Translations under genes and position numbers: made by a program
Shown: piece after piece, positions 42,727-54,301 of the stretch
How the letters are laid out: the number at the start of each line of letters is the position of its first letter
How positions within the stretch are numbered: position 1 is the stretch's first letter
NCBI RefSeq assembly: GCF_042186555.1
Contig: NC_133326.1
Location: forward strand, 433,501,069-433,565,068
From: Aquarana catesbeiana
Taxonomy: Eukaryota; Chordata; Amphibia; Anura; Ranidae
Length of the DNA: 64,000 nt
Direction of reading: 5' to 3'
The notes under the pieces: generated by a model
What the model was told of the DNA's origin: nothing
The model's database searches: none
Seen by the model: the letters and a program-made list of their open reading frames with translations, nothing else

Positions 42727-45590
42727 GCTGAGAGGCTTGTTGAGCACATTAAATATTTTATTGTTTTGTCTTGTGAATGAAAAATGACAAAAAAATAATA
42801 ATTTGCACAAAGTTGTCACTAAAATGATATATTGCTCAAACATGCCATGGGCATTTGTGAAATTACACCCCAAAAAACATTCTGCTGCTTCTCCTGAGTA
42901 CGGGGATAACGAGGACGTAAATATTTGATTTCACTCCTCACTACCTATCACAGTTTTGAAGGCCATAAAATGCCAAGATGGCACAAACCCCCCCCAAATG
43001 ACCCCATTTTGGAAAGTAGACACCCCAAGCTATTTGCTGAGCTATTTTGACACAATTTGCGGGAAAATTACAAACTTTTTTTCTTTTTTTTTTTGCACAA
43101 AGTTGTCACTAAATGATATATTGCTCAAACATGCCATGGGCATATGTGGAATTACCCCCCAAATTACATTCTGCTGCTTCTCCTGAGTATGGGGATACCA
43201 CATGTGTGGGACTTTTTGGGAGCCTAGCCGTGTACAGGACCCCCGAAAACCAAGCACCACCTTCAGGCTTTCTAAGGGCATACATTTTTTTATTTCACTT
43301 CTCACTACCTTTCACAGGCCATGAAATGCCCAAATAGCACACCCATCCCCCCCCCCCAAAAAACCCAATTTTGGAAAGTAGACATCCCAAGCTATTTGTT
43401 GAGAGGCATGTTGAGTATTTTGCAGATTTCACTTTTTGTCACAAAGTTTTGAAAAAAGAAAAAATACATTTTCCTTTCCTTTCTTTTTAAAAACAAATGA
43501 GAGCTGCAAAATACTCACCATGCCTCTTAGAAAATACCTTGGGGTGTCTACTTTCCAAAATGGGGTCATTTGGGGGGGGGGGGGGGGTTGTGCTATCTTG
43601 ACATTTCAGGGCCACTAAAACTGATAGGTAGTGAGGAGTGAAATCACCATTTTACGTACTTAGAAAGCCTGAAGGCGGTGCTTGGCTTTCGGGGTCCTGT
43701 ACGCGGCTAGGCTCCCAAAAAGTCCCATACATGTGGTATCCCTGTGCTCAGGAGAAGCAGTAGAATGTATTTTGGGGTGTAATTTCACATATGCCCATGG
43801 CACGTTTGAGCAATATATCATTTAGTGACAACTTTGTGAAAAAAATAAAATAAAAAAATTGTCATATTCCCGAAACTTGTGGCAAAATATAAAATATTCC
43901 ATGGACTCAACATGTATCTCAGCAGATAGCTTGGGGTGTCTACTTTCCAAAATGGGATAATTTGGAGGGGGTTTGAACTGTCCTGGTATTTTATGCACAA
44001 CATTAGAAGCTTATGCCACACATCACCCACTCTTCTAACCACTTGAAGACAAAGCCCTTTCTGACACTTTTTGTTTACATGAAAAAATATATTTTTTTTC
44101 TGGAAAATTACTTTGAACCCCCAAACATTATATATATATTTTTTAAAGCAAAGGCCCTACCGATTAAAATGGTGGGTGTTGCAATTTTTTTTTTTTTTCA
44201 CACAGTATTTGCGCAGCGATTTTTCAAACAAACACTTTTTTTGAATTTTAATGCACTAAAACACACTATATTGCCCAAATGTTTAATAAAATATAAAATT
44301 TGATCTTATGCCGAGTACATAGATGCCAAGCGCAACATGCTTTAAAATTGCGCACAACTGTGCAGTGGCGACAAATATACATTTTTAAAAGCCTTTACAG
44401 GTTACCACTTTAGATTTACAGAGGAGGTCAACAGCTAAAATTGCTGCCCTCGATCTGACGTCCCCCGTTCTACCTCACATGCATGGTGCAATTGCTGTTT
44501 ACATATGACACGAGACCAACGCTTGTGCTCACCTTTTTGCGCACGAGCATAGGGGGACGGGTGCTTTTTTATTTTATTTTTACACTGTTCCTTTAATTTT
44601 TTTTTAAATGTAAATATCCCCTATGATGGCAATAGGTTGTGACAGGTACTCTTTTTTTTTTTTTTTTTTAATTGGGGTATATTAGGCTCTAGATCTCTTC
44701 TCTACCCTCAAAGCTTCTGACCACACCAAGATCGGTGTGATGAGATGCTTTCCCAATGACGCTGTTTATATCCGGCGAAACCAAAGTCAGGAAATAGCGT
44801 CCGGTTTCTTAGACCATAGTGATGATTGGAGCCATTCTGGTCTACGATCAGCTCTATAGTCAGCTGGCAGAACCACGGCTGTATTCTCCGGTTCCCTGGT
44901 GGGACAGGAGAGGCATAGAAAACCATGGAAGATGGCGGGAGGGGGGGGGGCGTTCCCTCCAACTGCTTGTTAGCCACTAGGATTGCTTTTTTAATGAAAC
45001 CCGACCGCTGGCTGAAAAGAATGATACCAAGATGATACCTAAACCTGCAGGCATCATTCTGGTATAACCACTCAAAGCCCAGCAACATACCAGTACATTG
45101 CTGGTCCTTGTTGGGCATATACTGTAATATTCTTTTTTTTTCATGCAGCCTGTGGGCTAAAGTAAAAAAGAGATTGATCGGTGGGTATGCCCACCATTAG
45201 AATGCCCAACGCTGTTGCTGTCAAGATAAATGAATCAGTGCTGCAGCTGACTGGTGTACCTGAAAAGAAAATAATGGTTAACAATAAAACACAGTAAACA
45301 GTAAAGTATAAAAGAATGACATACCTAAAAAGCAGACATGATAAAACATAGTAACAATAAAACATTGCAGTTAAAAAATACAGTAAAAAGAGCAGAACAA
45401 TGGAGAGAGAGAGAACAATAAAACAACAACTATTTTTGTTTTTTTTTATCTTATATATAAATATTTTTTTTTACACTTTTATTTGTAACTGTAACGGTTC
45501 CAGGTCCGGGTCTCTCAAAATGCAATGGCATCTTTGGAGACCCTGTGAAAATGTACCCTAGACTGTGCCGTGCTGTACCCTATGCTAATA
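42727..45590. repeat. piggyBac 2 left interior with direct and inverted 385-bp units
   Basis: Units with the AAATGACCCCATTTTGGAAA anchor near 42998 and 43360 (second one degenerate), then inverse units near 43555-43575 and 43950. From 44030 on the sequence follows 24110-25980 of copy 1, including the T-run and the GTTTCCAGG...GAGACC flank of the gene. No coding. Confidence 0.8.
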
Positions 45591-46305
45591 CTCCACTAGT
45601 GTGTGGTAGCATTGGAAACATTCACTGATGCAAAGACCAGGTTGTCCAGGACAGGGGGGACAATAATAAAGCGAGTGTCATGTATAAATCTGCACTTGCT
45701 ACAGACAAGACATCTTCTTTGGGGTGATCGTTGGGTAGGGGTACCAAGGAGGACATACGGAAAATGCCTTTCATGCAACCGGCTCACTGCATTTAGATTG
45801 GGACGTTGGGCCACAGCACCGTCTGGAAACAGAAGGGCCGCGATGATCTCTTCCTGGAATTTAAGTAAGGATCCAATTTGTCCTAACACTTTGTATAGCA
45901 TATAAGCGTTCAGCAGAGCCAATTGAAAGAAGTATACAGACACTTTTTTGTACCAGCGTCTGGCCTTATGGGCAATTAAGTATGGCGCCATCAACTGGTT
46001 GTTGAGGTCCACCCCTGCCAAATTAAGGTTGTATTCATGGACACAGAGGGGTTTCTCCACAACACCAGTCGCGTTTGGAATTTGGACTGTCATATCTGCG
46101 TGAAGGGAGGACAGAATGAAAACATTCCGATTAGCTCTCCATTTCACTGCAAGCATATTATTACTTCTCAAGCAGGCTCTCTCCCCCAGAGACAGGTCTC
46201 TACAAGCCGCTGGGGTAAGCCCCGGCGATTAGATCGCACGGTGCCATATGTGCCAGTTCCATGATCAAACAAGTGACTAAAAAGTGGCACGCTTGTGTAA
46301 TAATT
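45590..46305 (-). pseudogene. piggyBac transposase, C-terminal part (copy 2)
   Basis: Reads AVKWRANRNVFILSSLHADM, NLAGVDLNNQLMAP with the third catalytic Asp, then RRWYKKVSVYFFQLALLNAY in frame across the T-run that is shifted in copy 1. The Cys-rich finger follows (CLVCSKCRFIHDTRF) but several Cys are lost (YCPSCPG is replaced by IIVPPVLDN). It stops at 46305, where PLE 3 enters; upstream coding resumes at 49385. Confidence 0.88.
46295..46305 (+). repeat. Target duplication, left (PLE 3)
   Basis: GTGTAATAATT, repeated at 49385-49395 within the transposase gene; piggyBac copy 1 has the corresponding site once (26699-26710). Confidence 0.88.
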
Positions 46306-46860
46306 ATGGGGTATAGGTGTAGTACTATAAAAAGATCATATTCAAAAAGTCCATATATTGAACCATGAAAAAATTTCAGGTTTAGGCATTCTGAGTCAGT
46401 TCATAATAAATCCCTGTAGACGTGAAAGGAGAAAGAGCCCATCACCGTCACTTGAACACACTGACCCTTATCGTCAGCAAGTTGGTTAAATAGCATATCA
46501 TTATTAGGTAGTGTCCACTATTCCCATATATCGTAGAAATTTCTCTCATTGCCTAGAGCTCCTCACTCCATAGATAGACCCAGAATCGCGGTATATGCTT
46601 TTAGCCAGAATGGTTATGCCAAAAGAGTACACTCCGGAGATGCAGCAGGATATTTAAATATACATGGGAATGAGAAAAAATAACCTCATTGCGCAGACAT
46701 CCCAAGTAGGAACAGATTTATTTAGCAAAAGCTCACAAATAAAAACTCACACACGAGAAGTAGATATAAAGCAGATAAGCAAAGCGACAAGCGCTTCCTA
46801 CCACAAAGATAGCCGCAGCTCCTCCGTCCTCTCCGATGTGTCGCTCGTCCCTAAGCTCCG

Positions 46861-46900
46861 CCCGATGTTTCGTCACCAACGTGCGTCATCAGGGGCATGG
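46861..46900 (-). ncRNA. Hammerhead-like motif in PLE 3
   Basis: Minus strand: CCTGATGACGCACGTTGGTG then ACGAAACATCGGG. CTGATGA and GAAAC are spaced by an imperfect CGCAC/GTGACG hairpin (one bulged A). Same position in the 3' region as the PLE 2 motif. Stem I/III pairing not worked out. Confidence 0.42.
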
Positions 46901-46909
46901 TCGTGATGT

Positions 46910-47615
46910 GCGACGCTCGGAAGTTTATAAAGGGACAGTTACAAAGAAAACGGAAATTACATGCGTTCCAGAGGGGCGGAAATGACGATCCTCTTATACT
47001 TGGAACGCAATAGCCGGAAGTAAACCCGAGAGTACAATAATATGTGCGCTCCACAGGCAGGAAATAACAGAGAGTGTTAAATAAAAGGTTATAGAAAATA
47101 GATAAAAATATCCATGAACCGATGACCTCAAATTGCATGCCTAAGGAAGAAATTAAATTTCCTCTAGACCTTCAAGGTGAACAAATTGAATTTACTGTAA
47201 AAAAAAAAAAAAAAATATGCAGAAAATTAATAAAGACTTCATATAATAAAATAATCTCACCAAAAAGGCCTTTTAATAATTAATAAAACACTATATAGTA
47301 ATTATTACAAAAAATAAATAAAAAATATAAGAACCTTAACAATATATTCCCAACGGAATAAAAAATACCACAAAGGCGACAAAATGTAGCAGGGGTGGTA
47401 ATTGAGCTAGCGGGAGAGAAAATCACGCATCGTAGAGACCCAAGAAGCTACAACATCTCATGGTAATATCAAATACTAATAGCACCAAACAAATTTGTTA
47501 AATACAATCTAAATATGTGATTAAATACAAAATATGTTAAAATAGCCATGAAAAATAAGAAAAATTCAAATTTTAAAAAACGAAAAATAAATAGCAAAGG
47601 ACAGCCTTAACTATT
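46910..47615. other. PLE 3, 3' non-coding region
   Basis: AT-rich, with a 17-base A-run near 47199-47215 and no gene. CpG-bearing stretch at 46905-47060. Lies between the hammerhead-like motif and the GIY-YIG coding end. Confidence 0.55.
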
Positions 47616-49300
47616 GTTAATAAATGCATTTATAGCCCACTCGATGTTCATGTCAAATGGGGTGTAAGTTTGGGCTAAATAAATCCATTTGGTTTCCAAA
47701 CGGGATATTTCCCTCACCATGTGACTACCTCTCCAATGTCCACAAAATTTGTCAATGCCCAGGAAAATTGTACCTTCTAGATTTCGATTGTTTTAAGGCA
47801 TAATGTTTACAGAGGCTGTTTGGTAAAGCCTCGCCTAATATTGGCCACATGTTCACTGAGCCTAACATGTAACATGCATTTAGTTCACCCTATATATTGT
47901 TTACCGCATGTACATTTTATCACATATACAACATGTTTTGTTGAACATGTGATAAATGGTTTGATCCGAAAAATTTCTTGGGTCGCAGTCAACTGGAAGG
48001 AATCAACCCTCCTATTACTAATGTTATTCAGTTTGCAAATAGGGCATTTTTTGCATGGGTAAAAACCTCCCATACTTTGGAAAAAGGAGAGTTGCTTAGG
48101 TGGATCTACGATGTTAGGTGCCACCTGTAGTTTTAATGGCGGAACACCTCTATACACAACCCGTGGTTTTTCCAGTAGAGCAGAGGCCAAAAGTCGGTCA
48201 GCCTTCTGCACTTTCCAATGCTTCTGCATTATCTTTTTTATTGCGAAGTGCTGATTAGAATAGCCAGTGATAAAGGAAAATTTAAATGAATCATCTGTTT
48301 TCTTTGACTTGACCGTCAGAAGTTCTTCCCTATTTCTGGCTCTAGTTAGACTAAGAGCTTCATCTAGCTTGGCCGAGCTGTAACCCTTTTCCATAAATCT
48401 CTTTCTAAGGATTGAGGCCTCACTATCGAAATCATCATGATTCGTACAGTTAATCCACAACCTAAGAAACTGACTTTTGGGAATTGATTTCAACCAGGAT
48501 TTGTGATGACAACTCTTGGTGTCTATAAAACCATTCCGGTCTGTCTCCTTGAAGTAAGTGGAAGTAATAATCTGCCCATCTATCACTCTGATCTTCAAAT
48601 CTAGGAAATTAATCTCCACATTACTTGCTTCATGAGTCAGAACAATGCCCCTGTCGTTCTAATTCAAACTGAAAATGAAGCTGTTAAGTGTGTCCAGGGT
48701 GCCATCCCACAGGAGGATGTCGTCTATGTACTTTGCCCAGAGCACCAACTCTGATCTGGGCTCTCCATAGACGACATCCTCCTCCCACTTGGCCATAAAA
48801 AGATTGGCCATACTGGGGTCAAATTTTGCCCCCATGGCAACCCCCCTACACTGAACATAATAGAAGCCATTATACCAAAAATAATTCCGCTCCATCGCGA
48901 AATCCAGGAGTCTCAAAATTAACTTTCTTTGACAAACATGAAGAAGGTCCTGCTGTAAAAAATAATCCACTGCCTCCCTCCCGTGCTGATGAGAAATCAC
49001 AGTGTATAAAGAGGAAACATCCGCGGTTGCGAATATATATGTGTCCTTCCATTCTATATGTTGCAATAAATTGAGCATCTTAGTGGGATCCCTCAAATAA
49101 GAGGGAGTTTTAGTGACCAAAGGCTGTAAAAAGTAATCAATATATTTGCCCACCCTGGAAGTAACCGAATCAATGGCACTAACAATTGGTCTTCCTGGGA
49201 GGCAAACAGGATCCTTGTTCACCTTAGGTAAATAGTAAATCACCGGAACCCTTGCACTATAGGAATCAAAAAAGCTTTCTCTATTTTTTGAGATAATGTT
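47616..49300 (-). pseudogene. PLE 3 RT / GIY-YIG, 5'-truncated and broken
   Basis: The RT begins within the fingers: VIYYLPKVNKDPVCLPGRPI, then FATADVSSLYTVISH (first Asp), CRGVAMGAKFDPSMANLFM and AKYIDDILLWDGT (catalytic pair) at 49243-48659. A stop and frame change follow. The thumb to nuclease part is at 48619-47885 (ITGYSNQHFAIKKIMQKHWK, FYPCKKCPICKLNN, YVIKCTCGKQYIG). The GIY-YIG then continues in another state with a stop after YIG; remnants RLSEHVANIRRGF follow to about 47800. Not functional. Confidence 0.88.
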
Positions 49301-49384
49301 CCTCTCAAATCCTCAAAACCTGGAATTTTTTTCATGGGTCAATATATGGACTTTTTGAATATGATCTTTTTATAGCGCTATATC

Positions 49385-49395
49385 GTGTAATAATT
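49385..49395 (+). repeat. Target duplication, right (PLE 3)
   Basis: GTGTAATAATT, exact match to 46295-46305. Confidence 0.88.
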
Positions 49396-50040
49396 GTCCA
49401 CATACAAGTGGTACCCCTTTCCGAATAAGGGAGACACCAAGTCCCACACAATCTTACCAGCACTCTCTATGTAGTTTGGGCAGTTCTTGGGCTCCATGTG
49501 ACTATCTTTTCCCTCGTAAACTATAAAACTATATGTATAGCCTGTTGCCCTGTCAGAGAGCTTATACATCTTGACCTCATATCTGGCACGCTTGCTGGGA
49601 AGATACTGTTTGAAAGACAAGCGACCAGAAAATGTAATCAGGAACTCATCAATGCAGACAACTTGATCGGGAGTAAACAAGGCTGCAAACTGTTGGATAA
49701 AGTGGGTTACGAGGGGCCGAATTTTGTGGAGCCGATCATATTCAGGGTCACCCCTGAGGAGGACAGAGTTCATTGTCATTAAAATGCATGAACCGCATGC
49801 AAATTGCTTTGGTCCACAACAGATTTATAGAGATCTTCTGTGAAAAACAGCGAACAAAAATCAAGTGACGTAAAAGCAACTGTTTCCACCTGAATTCCGG
49901 GTTGGCCAGTGAATGGGGGAAGTACGGGTGCTGCAGAAGTGGTGGGCTCCCAATTAGGATTGACATATTCTGCAGGAAGGGCACTGTGGGCTCGACGGGC
50001 CTGTGCTTGTCTTCTTGGTGGCTGCGGGACACTACTTGGG
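49385..50040 (-). pseudogene. piggyBac transposase, middle part (copy 2)
   Basis: Open stretch 49779-49378: VVCIDEFLITFSGR (first Asp kept, following Ser changed to Phe) through YHLYVDNYYT (second Asp). Upstream, 50032-49798 is in another frame and matches the N-terminal Pro-rich part of copy 1. About 180 bases present in copy 1 (27110-27325, the segment around WRPITVSEFKTFLG) are deleted at 49797, and the N-terminal acidic region is deleted at about 50040. Confidence 0.85.
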
Positions 50041-50961
50041 CTGGGCGGAGGGGCTAAACGCAGGTGCTAGCAGGTATCTGAGCTGATCCCACTAACGCTG
50101 CATTTTTGGGAACCCTAAACTACCGGGGATGCTAGTATAGATCTGATCAGTTCAAAGATATTGATCCGTTCAGACACTATACTACTAAGGGAGGTGGTTA
50201 GTGCGTGGGTGTTAGCGCTACTGGCACTAATCTGACGCTGCCTGGGGCTGACGCAGACCTTAACTGACACTAAAACCTAACTGATGTCACCCACTGGGTG
50301 ATCAGGGGGTTAAACCTTTATTAGGTAAAATACAGCGGGTACCCTGGCGCTATAAAAAAAAACTAGCGTCACCTGTGACACTAATACGGCGATCAGAAAA
50401 TAGATCTACTAGTGACACTGGTGACAGGCGGTGAAAGGGTTAGCCAGGGTTAAACCTTTATTTAGGGGGGTACTCTAGACCTACCTGGGCCTACTACTAG
50501 CTGCCCTAACGCTGATTAGTGCCACAAGTGACACCAATGCAGTAATCTGAAAACTGCAATTTGTGACACAGTGACAGGGAGTGAAGGGGGGCAACCGGAG
50601 GGTGAAATGTGTGCCTACATGTACTGTGTCAGCATAGTGTTGGTGCAACTCACTTTTAGATGTCCTCTCTCTGGAACCGAAAAGAATTCCACGAGGGGAG
50701 ACGACATCACTTCACTTGCCTGTGTTTACGCTTACAGGCAGGGGAAGCATTTCATTGATCAGAACCGATCAGCAGGTCCAGGCCAGAAATCATTGGCCTG
50801 GACCTGAAGACTGATCGGTTCTGCAACGAATCTGATCGCCGAATGCAAGGCGAGGGCGCGAGTGTCCCCTACCCATGGACGCGAGCGACGTACGGGTATG
50901 TGGTTTTGCGCACCCGTGCCATTGTGCCGACTTATATTGGCGTGAGCCAGTCAGGAACCAG
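50041..50961. other. piggyBac 2 right interior and end
   Basis: Follows copy 1 from about 28150 to 29283 with losses; no gene. Ends ATATTGGCGTGAGCCAGTC...CCAG before TTAA. Confidence 0.7.
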
Positions 50962-51269
50962 TTAATTAAATCTAGTATGGGGTATGTCATCAGAAATTTT
51001 TGTTTTTTGTAATGAGTTTTAACCAGAAATATGTATTTTTATACAGTATCTCACAAAAGTGAATACTCCCCTCACATTTTTGTAAATATTTTATTCTATC
51101 TTTTCATGTGACAACACTGATGAAATGACACTTTACTACAATGTAAAGTAATGAGTGTACAGCTTGCATAATAGTGTAAATTTCCGGTCCCCTTTAAAAT
51201 AACTCAACACACAGCCATTAATGTATAAACTACTGGCAACAAAAGTGAGTACACCCCAAAGTGAAAATG

Positions 51270-52040
51270 TCCAAATTGGGCCCAAAGTGTCAATATTTTG
51301 TGTGTCCACCATTGTTTTCCAGCACTGCCTTAACCCTCTTGGGCATGGAGTTCACCAGAGCTTCACAGATTGCCACTGGAGTCCTCTTCCACTACTCCAT
51401 GACGACATCACAGAGCTGGTGGATGTTAGAGACCTTGCCCTGTTCCACCTTCCATTTGAGGATTCCCCACAGATGCTCAATAGGGTTTAGGTTTGGAGAC
51501 ATGCTTGGCCAGTCCATCACCTTCACCCTCAGCTTCTTTAGCAAGGCAGTGGTTGTCTTGGAGGTGTGTTTGGGGTTGTTATGTTGGAATCCTGCCCTGT
51601 GTCCCAGTCTCTGAAAGGAGGGGATCATGCTCTGCTTCAGTATGTCACAGTACATGTTGGCAGTCATGGTTCCCTCAATGAACTGTAACTCCCCAGTGTC
51701 GGCAGCACTCATGCAGCCCCGGACCATGACACTCCCACCACCATGCTTGACTGTAGGCAAGACACACTTGTCTTTGTACTCCTCACCTGGTTGCAGCCAC
51801 ACACGCTTGACACCATCTGAAACCAACAAGTTTATCTTAGTCTCATCAGACCACAGGGCATGGTTCCAGTAATCCATGTCCTTAGTCTGCTTGTCTTCAG
51901 CAAACTGTTTGTGGGCTTTCTTGTGCATCATCTTTAGAAGAGGCTTCCTTCTGGGATGACAGCCATGCAAACCAATTTGATGCAGTCTGCGGCGTATGGT
52001 CTGAGCACTGACAGGCTGACCCCCCATCCCTTCAACCAGC
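51270..52040 (-). pseudogene. Tc1-like transposase core, copy C1 left half
   Basis: Reads without stops from VEGMGGQPVSAQTIRRRLHQ through YWNHALWSDETKINLL (first Asp) and VKHGGGSVMVRGCMSAADTG. The motif usually FQHDNDPKHTSK here reads FQHNNPKHTSK: one residue is deleted and Asp is lost, so the second catalytic Asp is missing. The Glu is in SPNLNPIEHLWGIL. The N-terminal DNA-binding part was replaced by the inverted right half. Inactive by sequence. Confidence 0.9.
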
Positions 52041-52470
52041 TGCATGAGTGCTGCTGGCACAGGGGAGCTACAGTTCATTGAGGGAACCATGAATGCCAAC
52101 ATATACTGTGACATACTGAAGCAGAGCATGATCCCCCCTTCGGAGACTGAGATGCAGGGCAGTATTCGAACACGGTAACAACGCCAAACACACTTCCAAG
52201 ACAACCACTGCCTTTCTAAAGAAGCTGAGGGCACATTTGATGGACTGGCCAAGCATGTCTCCAGACCTAAATCCTATTGAGCGTCTGTGGGGCATCCTCA
52301 AACGGAAGGTGGAGGAGCGCAAGGTCCACCAGCTCTGTGATGTCATCATAGAGGAGTGGAAGAGAACTCCAGTGGCAACCTGTGAAGCTCTGGAGAACTC
52401 CTTGCCCAAGAGGGTTAAGGCAGTGCTGGAAAATAATGGTGGCCACCCAAAATATTGACACTTTGGGCCC
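52041..52470 (+). pseudogene. Inverted second copy of the Tc1-like transposase C-terminus (C1 right half)
   Basis: Plus strand begins GELQFIEGTMNANIYCDILK and continues through a damaged NDPKHTSK equivalent. It then gives LMDWPSMSPDLNPIERLWGI at 52237-52300 (Glu retained, His changed to Arg) and ends near NGGHPKY. It duplicates the C-terminal third of the gene found inverted on the left. The two copies differ by many substitutions. Confidence 0.88.
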
Positions 52471-52703
52471 AATTTGGACATTTTCACTTAGGGGTGTACT
52501 GACTTTTGTTGCCAGCGGTTTAGACATTAATGGCTGTGTGTTGAGCTATTTTGAGGGGACAGCATATTTACACTGTTATACAAGCTGTGCACTCACTATT
52601 TTATATTGTAGCAAAGTGTAATTTCTTTAGTGTTGTCACATGATAAGATATAATAAAATATTTACAAAAATGTGAGGGGTGTACTCACTTTTGTGAGATA
52701 CTG

Positions 52704-53087
52704 TAGGTATGAAATAGGATTTCCTCTTTATTGCATGGAGAATGAATTTAGCCTATGCAGCCATTAATTTGAGATTAGGGGGATTAAGAAACAGAATGTC
52801 TTTTTTTCTATGTTTCAAGATTTGAAGGCCTAATTCCTGGTGTGAGATGATTATATATTGAAAAAGAGAATTGTGTATCATTTATGATTGTTTCAACCTG
52901 AAGAAGGTCGTGAACCATTTTTAGCCAGAAACTGTCGATATATTTGTATATATATATTTTTCAAATTTTCAATAAATTTCGAGTGCAGCAATCTTGGACT
53001 TTTTTTCTCATGTGGCCTGTGGGAGGGCCTGATTGCACCTGCAAGACTTCTGAATGCCGTTCGCCTCACCTGTATCATTTAAATATA
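52704..53087 (+). other. PLE-type 3' end with hammerhead-like motif, plus unassigned sequence
   Basis: No gene. At 52898-52945 CAACCTGAAGAAGGTCGTGA...CCAGAAACTGTCG resembles a decayed hammerhead core. Then come AATAAATTTCGAGTGCAGCA and CTTGGACTTTTTTTCTCATG, a PLE-like 3' end (compare the GTGCAGCAA...TTTATTC end at 11670-11694). 52704-52890 is not recognised. Confidence 0.4.
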
Positions 53088-54300
53088 TATATGTACATAC
53101 CCTGGCAGAATTTGATTTCTTGGCCATTTTTCAGAGAATATGAATGATAACACAAAAAAGTTTCTTTCACTCATGGTTAGTGTTTGGCTGAAGCAATTTA
53201 TTATTATCAACTGTGTTTACTCTTTTTAAATCATAATGGCAACAGAAACTACCCTAAAAATGACCCTAATCAAAAGTTTACATACCCAATTCTTAATACC
53301 GTGTGTTGCCCCCTTTAACATCAATGACAGCTTGAAGTTATTTGTGGATGAGGCTCTTTATCTTCTCAGATGGTAAAGCTGCCCATTCCTCTTGGCAAAA
53401 AGCCTCCAGTTCCTGTAAATTCTTGGGCTGTCTTGCATGAACTGCACGTTTGAGATCTCTCCAGAGTGGCTCAATGATATTGAGGTCAGGAGACTGAGCT
53501 GACCACTCCAGAACCTTCACTTTATTCTGCTATAGCCAATGACAGGTCGACTTGGCCTTGTGTTTTGGATCATCGTCATGTTGGAATGTCCAAGTACGTC
53601 CCATGCGCAACTTCCTGGCTGACGAATGCAAATGTTCCTCCAGTATTCATCTTGCCATACATTTTGACCAAATTTCCTGTGCCTTTTTGTAGCTTACACA
53701 TCCCCAAAATATCAGTGATCCACCTCAGTGTTTCACGGTAGGAATGGTGTACCTTTCATTATAGGCCTTGTTGACTCCTTTCCAAATGTAGCATTTATGG
53801 TTGTGGCCAAAAAGCTAAATTTTTTGGTCTCATCACTCCAAATGACTTTGTGCCAGAAGATTTGGCGTATTGTAAGTGGTATACTTTGTGGCATTTGCGT
53901 TGTAATGGCTTTCTTCTGGCTACTCGACCATGCAGCTTATCTTAAAGTACCTCCATATTGTGCATCTTGAAACAGCCACACCACATGTTTTCAGAGAGTC
54001 CTGTATTTCACCTGAAGTTATTTGTGGGTTTTTCTTTGCATCCCGAACAATTTTCCAGGCAGTTGTTTTATTATTAGTTGGTCTACCTGACCATGGTTTG
54101 GTTTCAACAGAACCACTCATTTTCCACTTCTTGATTAGAGTTTGAACACTGCTGATTGGCATTCCCCATTCCTTGGATATCTTGTTATATCCCTTTCCTG
54201 TTTTTATACAGTTCAACTACCTTTTCCCTCAGATCCGTTGACAATTCTTTTGCTTTCCTCCGTGACTCAGAATCCATAAATGTCAGTGCAGCACGGGATG
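53088..54300 (-). mobile_element. Tc1-like transposon copy D, one end missing
   Basis: Left end region CATACCCTGGCAGAATTTGA with inner repeat AAAAGTTTACATACCC near 53272-53287. The transposase is on the minus strand. The right inverted repeat is absent: the sequence breaks at about 54300, just upstream of the transposase start, into a short palindrome. A fourth Tc1-like family in the window. Confidence 0.88.
53330..54290 (-). pseudogene. Tc1-like transposase, copy D
   Basis: The HTH region is at 54280-53960 (LSTDLREKVVELYKNRKGI, then GYNKISKEWGMPISSVQTLI and GEIQDSLKTCGVAVSRCTIW). The core at 53860-53335 is badly decayed but shows the final WSAQSPDLNIIEPLWRDLKR with the Glu at about 53470, and HGRNGVPF-type shadows on the other strand. 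Multiple frameshifts and a gap near 53640 (the QYW...AAF segment is shortened). Confidence 0.85.
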
Positions 54301-54301
54301 A

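Larger units (their letters stand above)
46306..49384 (-). mobile_element. Penelope-like element (PLE 3) with inverted terminal repeats
   Basis: 3.08-kb minus-strand insertion in the piggyBac transposase with an 11-bp duplication. Its ends are inverted copies of about 60 bp: AAAAAGATCATATTCAAAAA at 46330 and its inverse at 49352, with the same extension through CCATGAAAAAA. It is 5'-truncated in the RT. The 3' region has a hammerhead-like motif (46861-46900). The outer tip shares GGGGTATAGGT with PLE 2. Confidence 0.88.
32202..50961 (-). mobile_element. piggyBac transposon (copy 2), split by two large insertions
   Basis: Bounded by TTAA at 32198-32201 and at 50962-50965; left end CCACTTCAGCCCCGG, right end GAGCCAGTCAGGAACCAG. 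Own sequence is 32202-32675, 42713-46305 and 49385-50961 (about 5.6 kb), matching copy 1 at 21792-29283. The rest is a foldback insertion (14-bp duplication) and a PLE (11-bp duplication). It also has internal deletions relative to copy 1. Confidence 0.88.
51044..52703. mobile_element. Tc1-like transposon copy C1, two inverted halves
   Basis: Ends CAGTATCTCACAAAAGTGA and its inverse, TA on both sides (51042-51043, 52704-52705), 1660 bp. Instead of one transposase between 220-bp inverted repeats, the left part (to about 52040) carries the gene on the minus strand, and the right part (from about 52041) carries a second, inverted copy of the gene's C-terminal portion on the plus strand. The inverted arms are therefore about 640 bp long (51044-51690 against 52060-52703), and the N-terminal HTH coding is missing. 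Confidence 0.9.
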
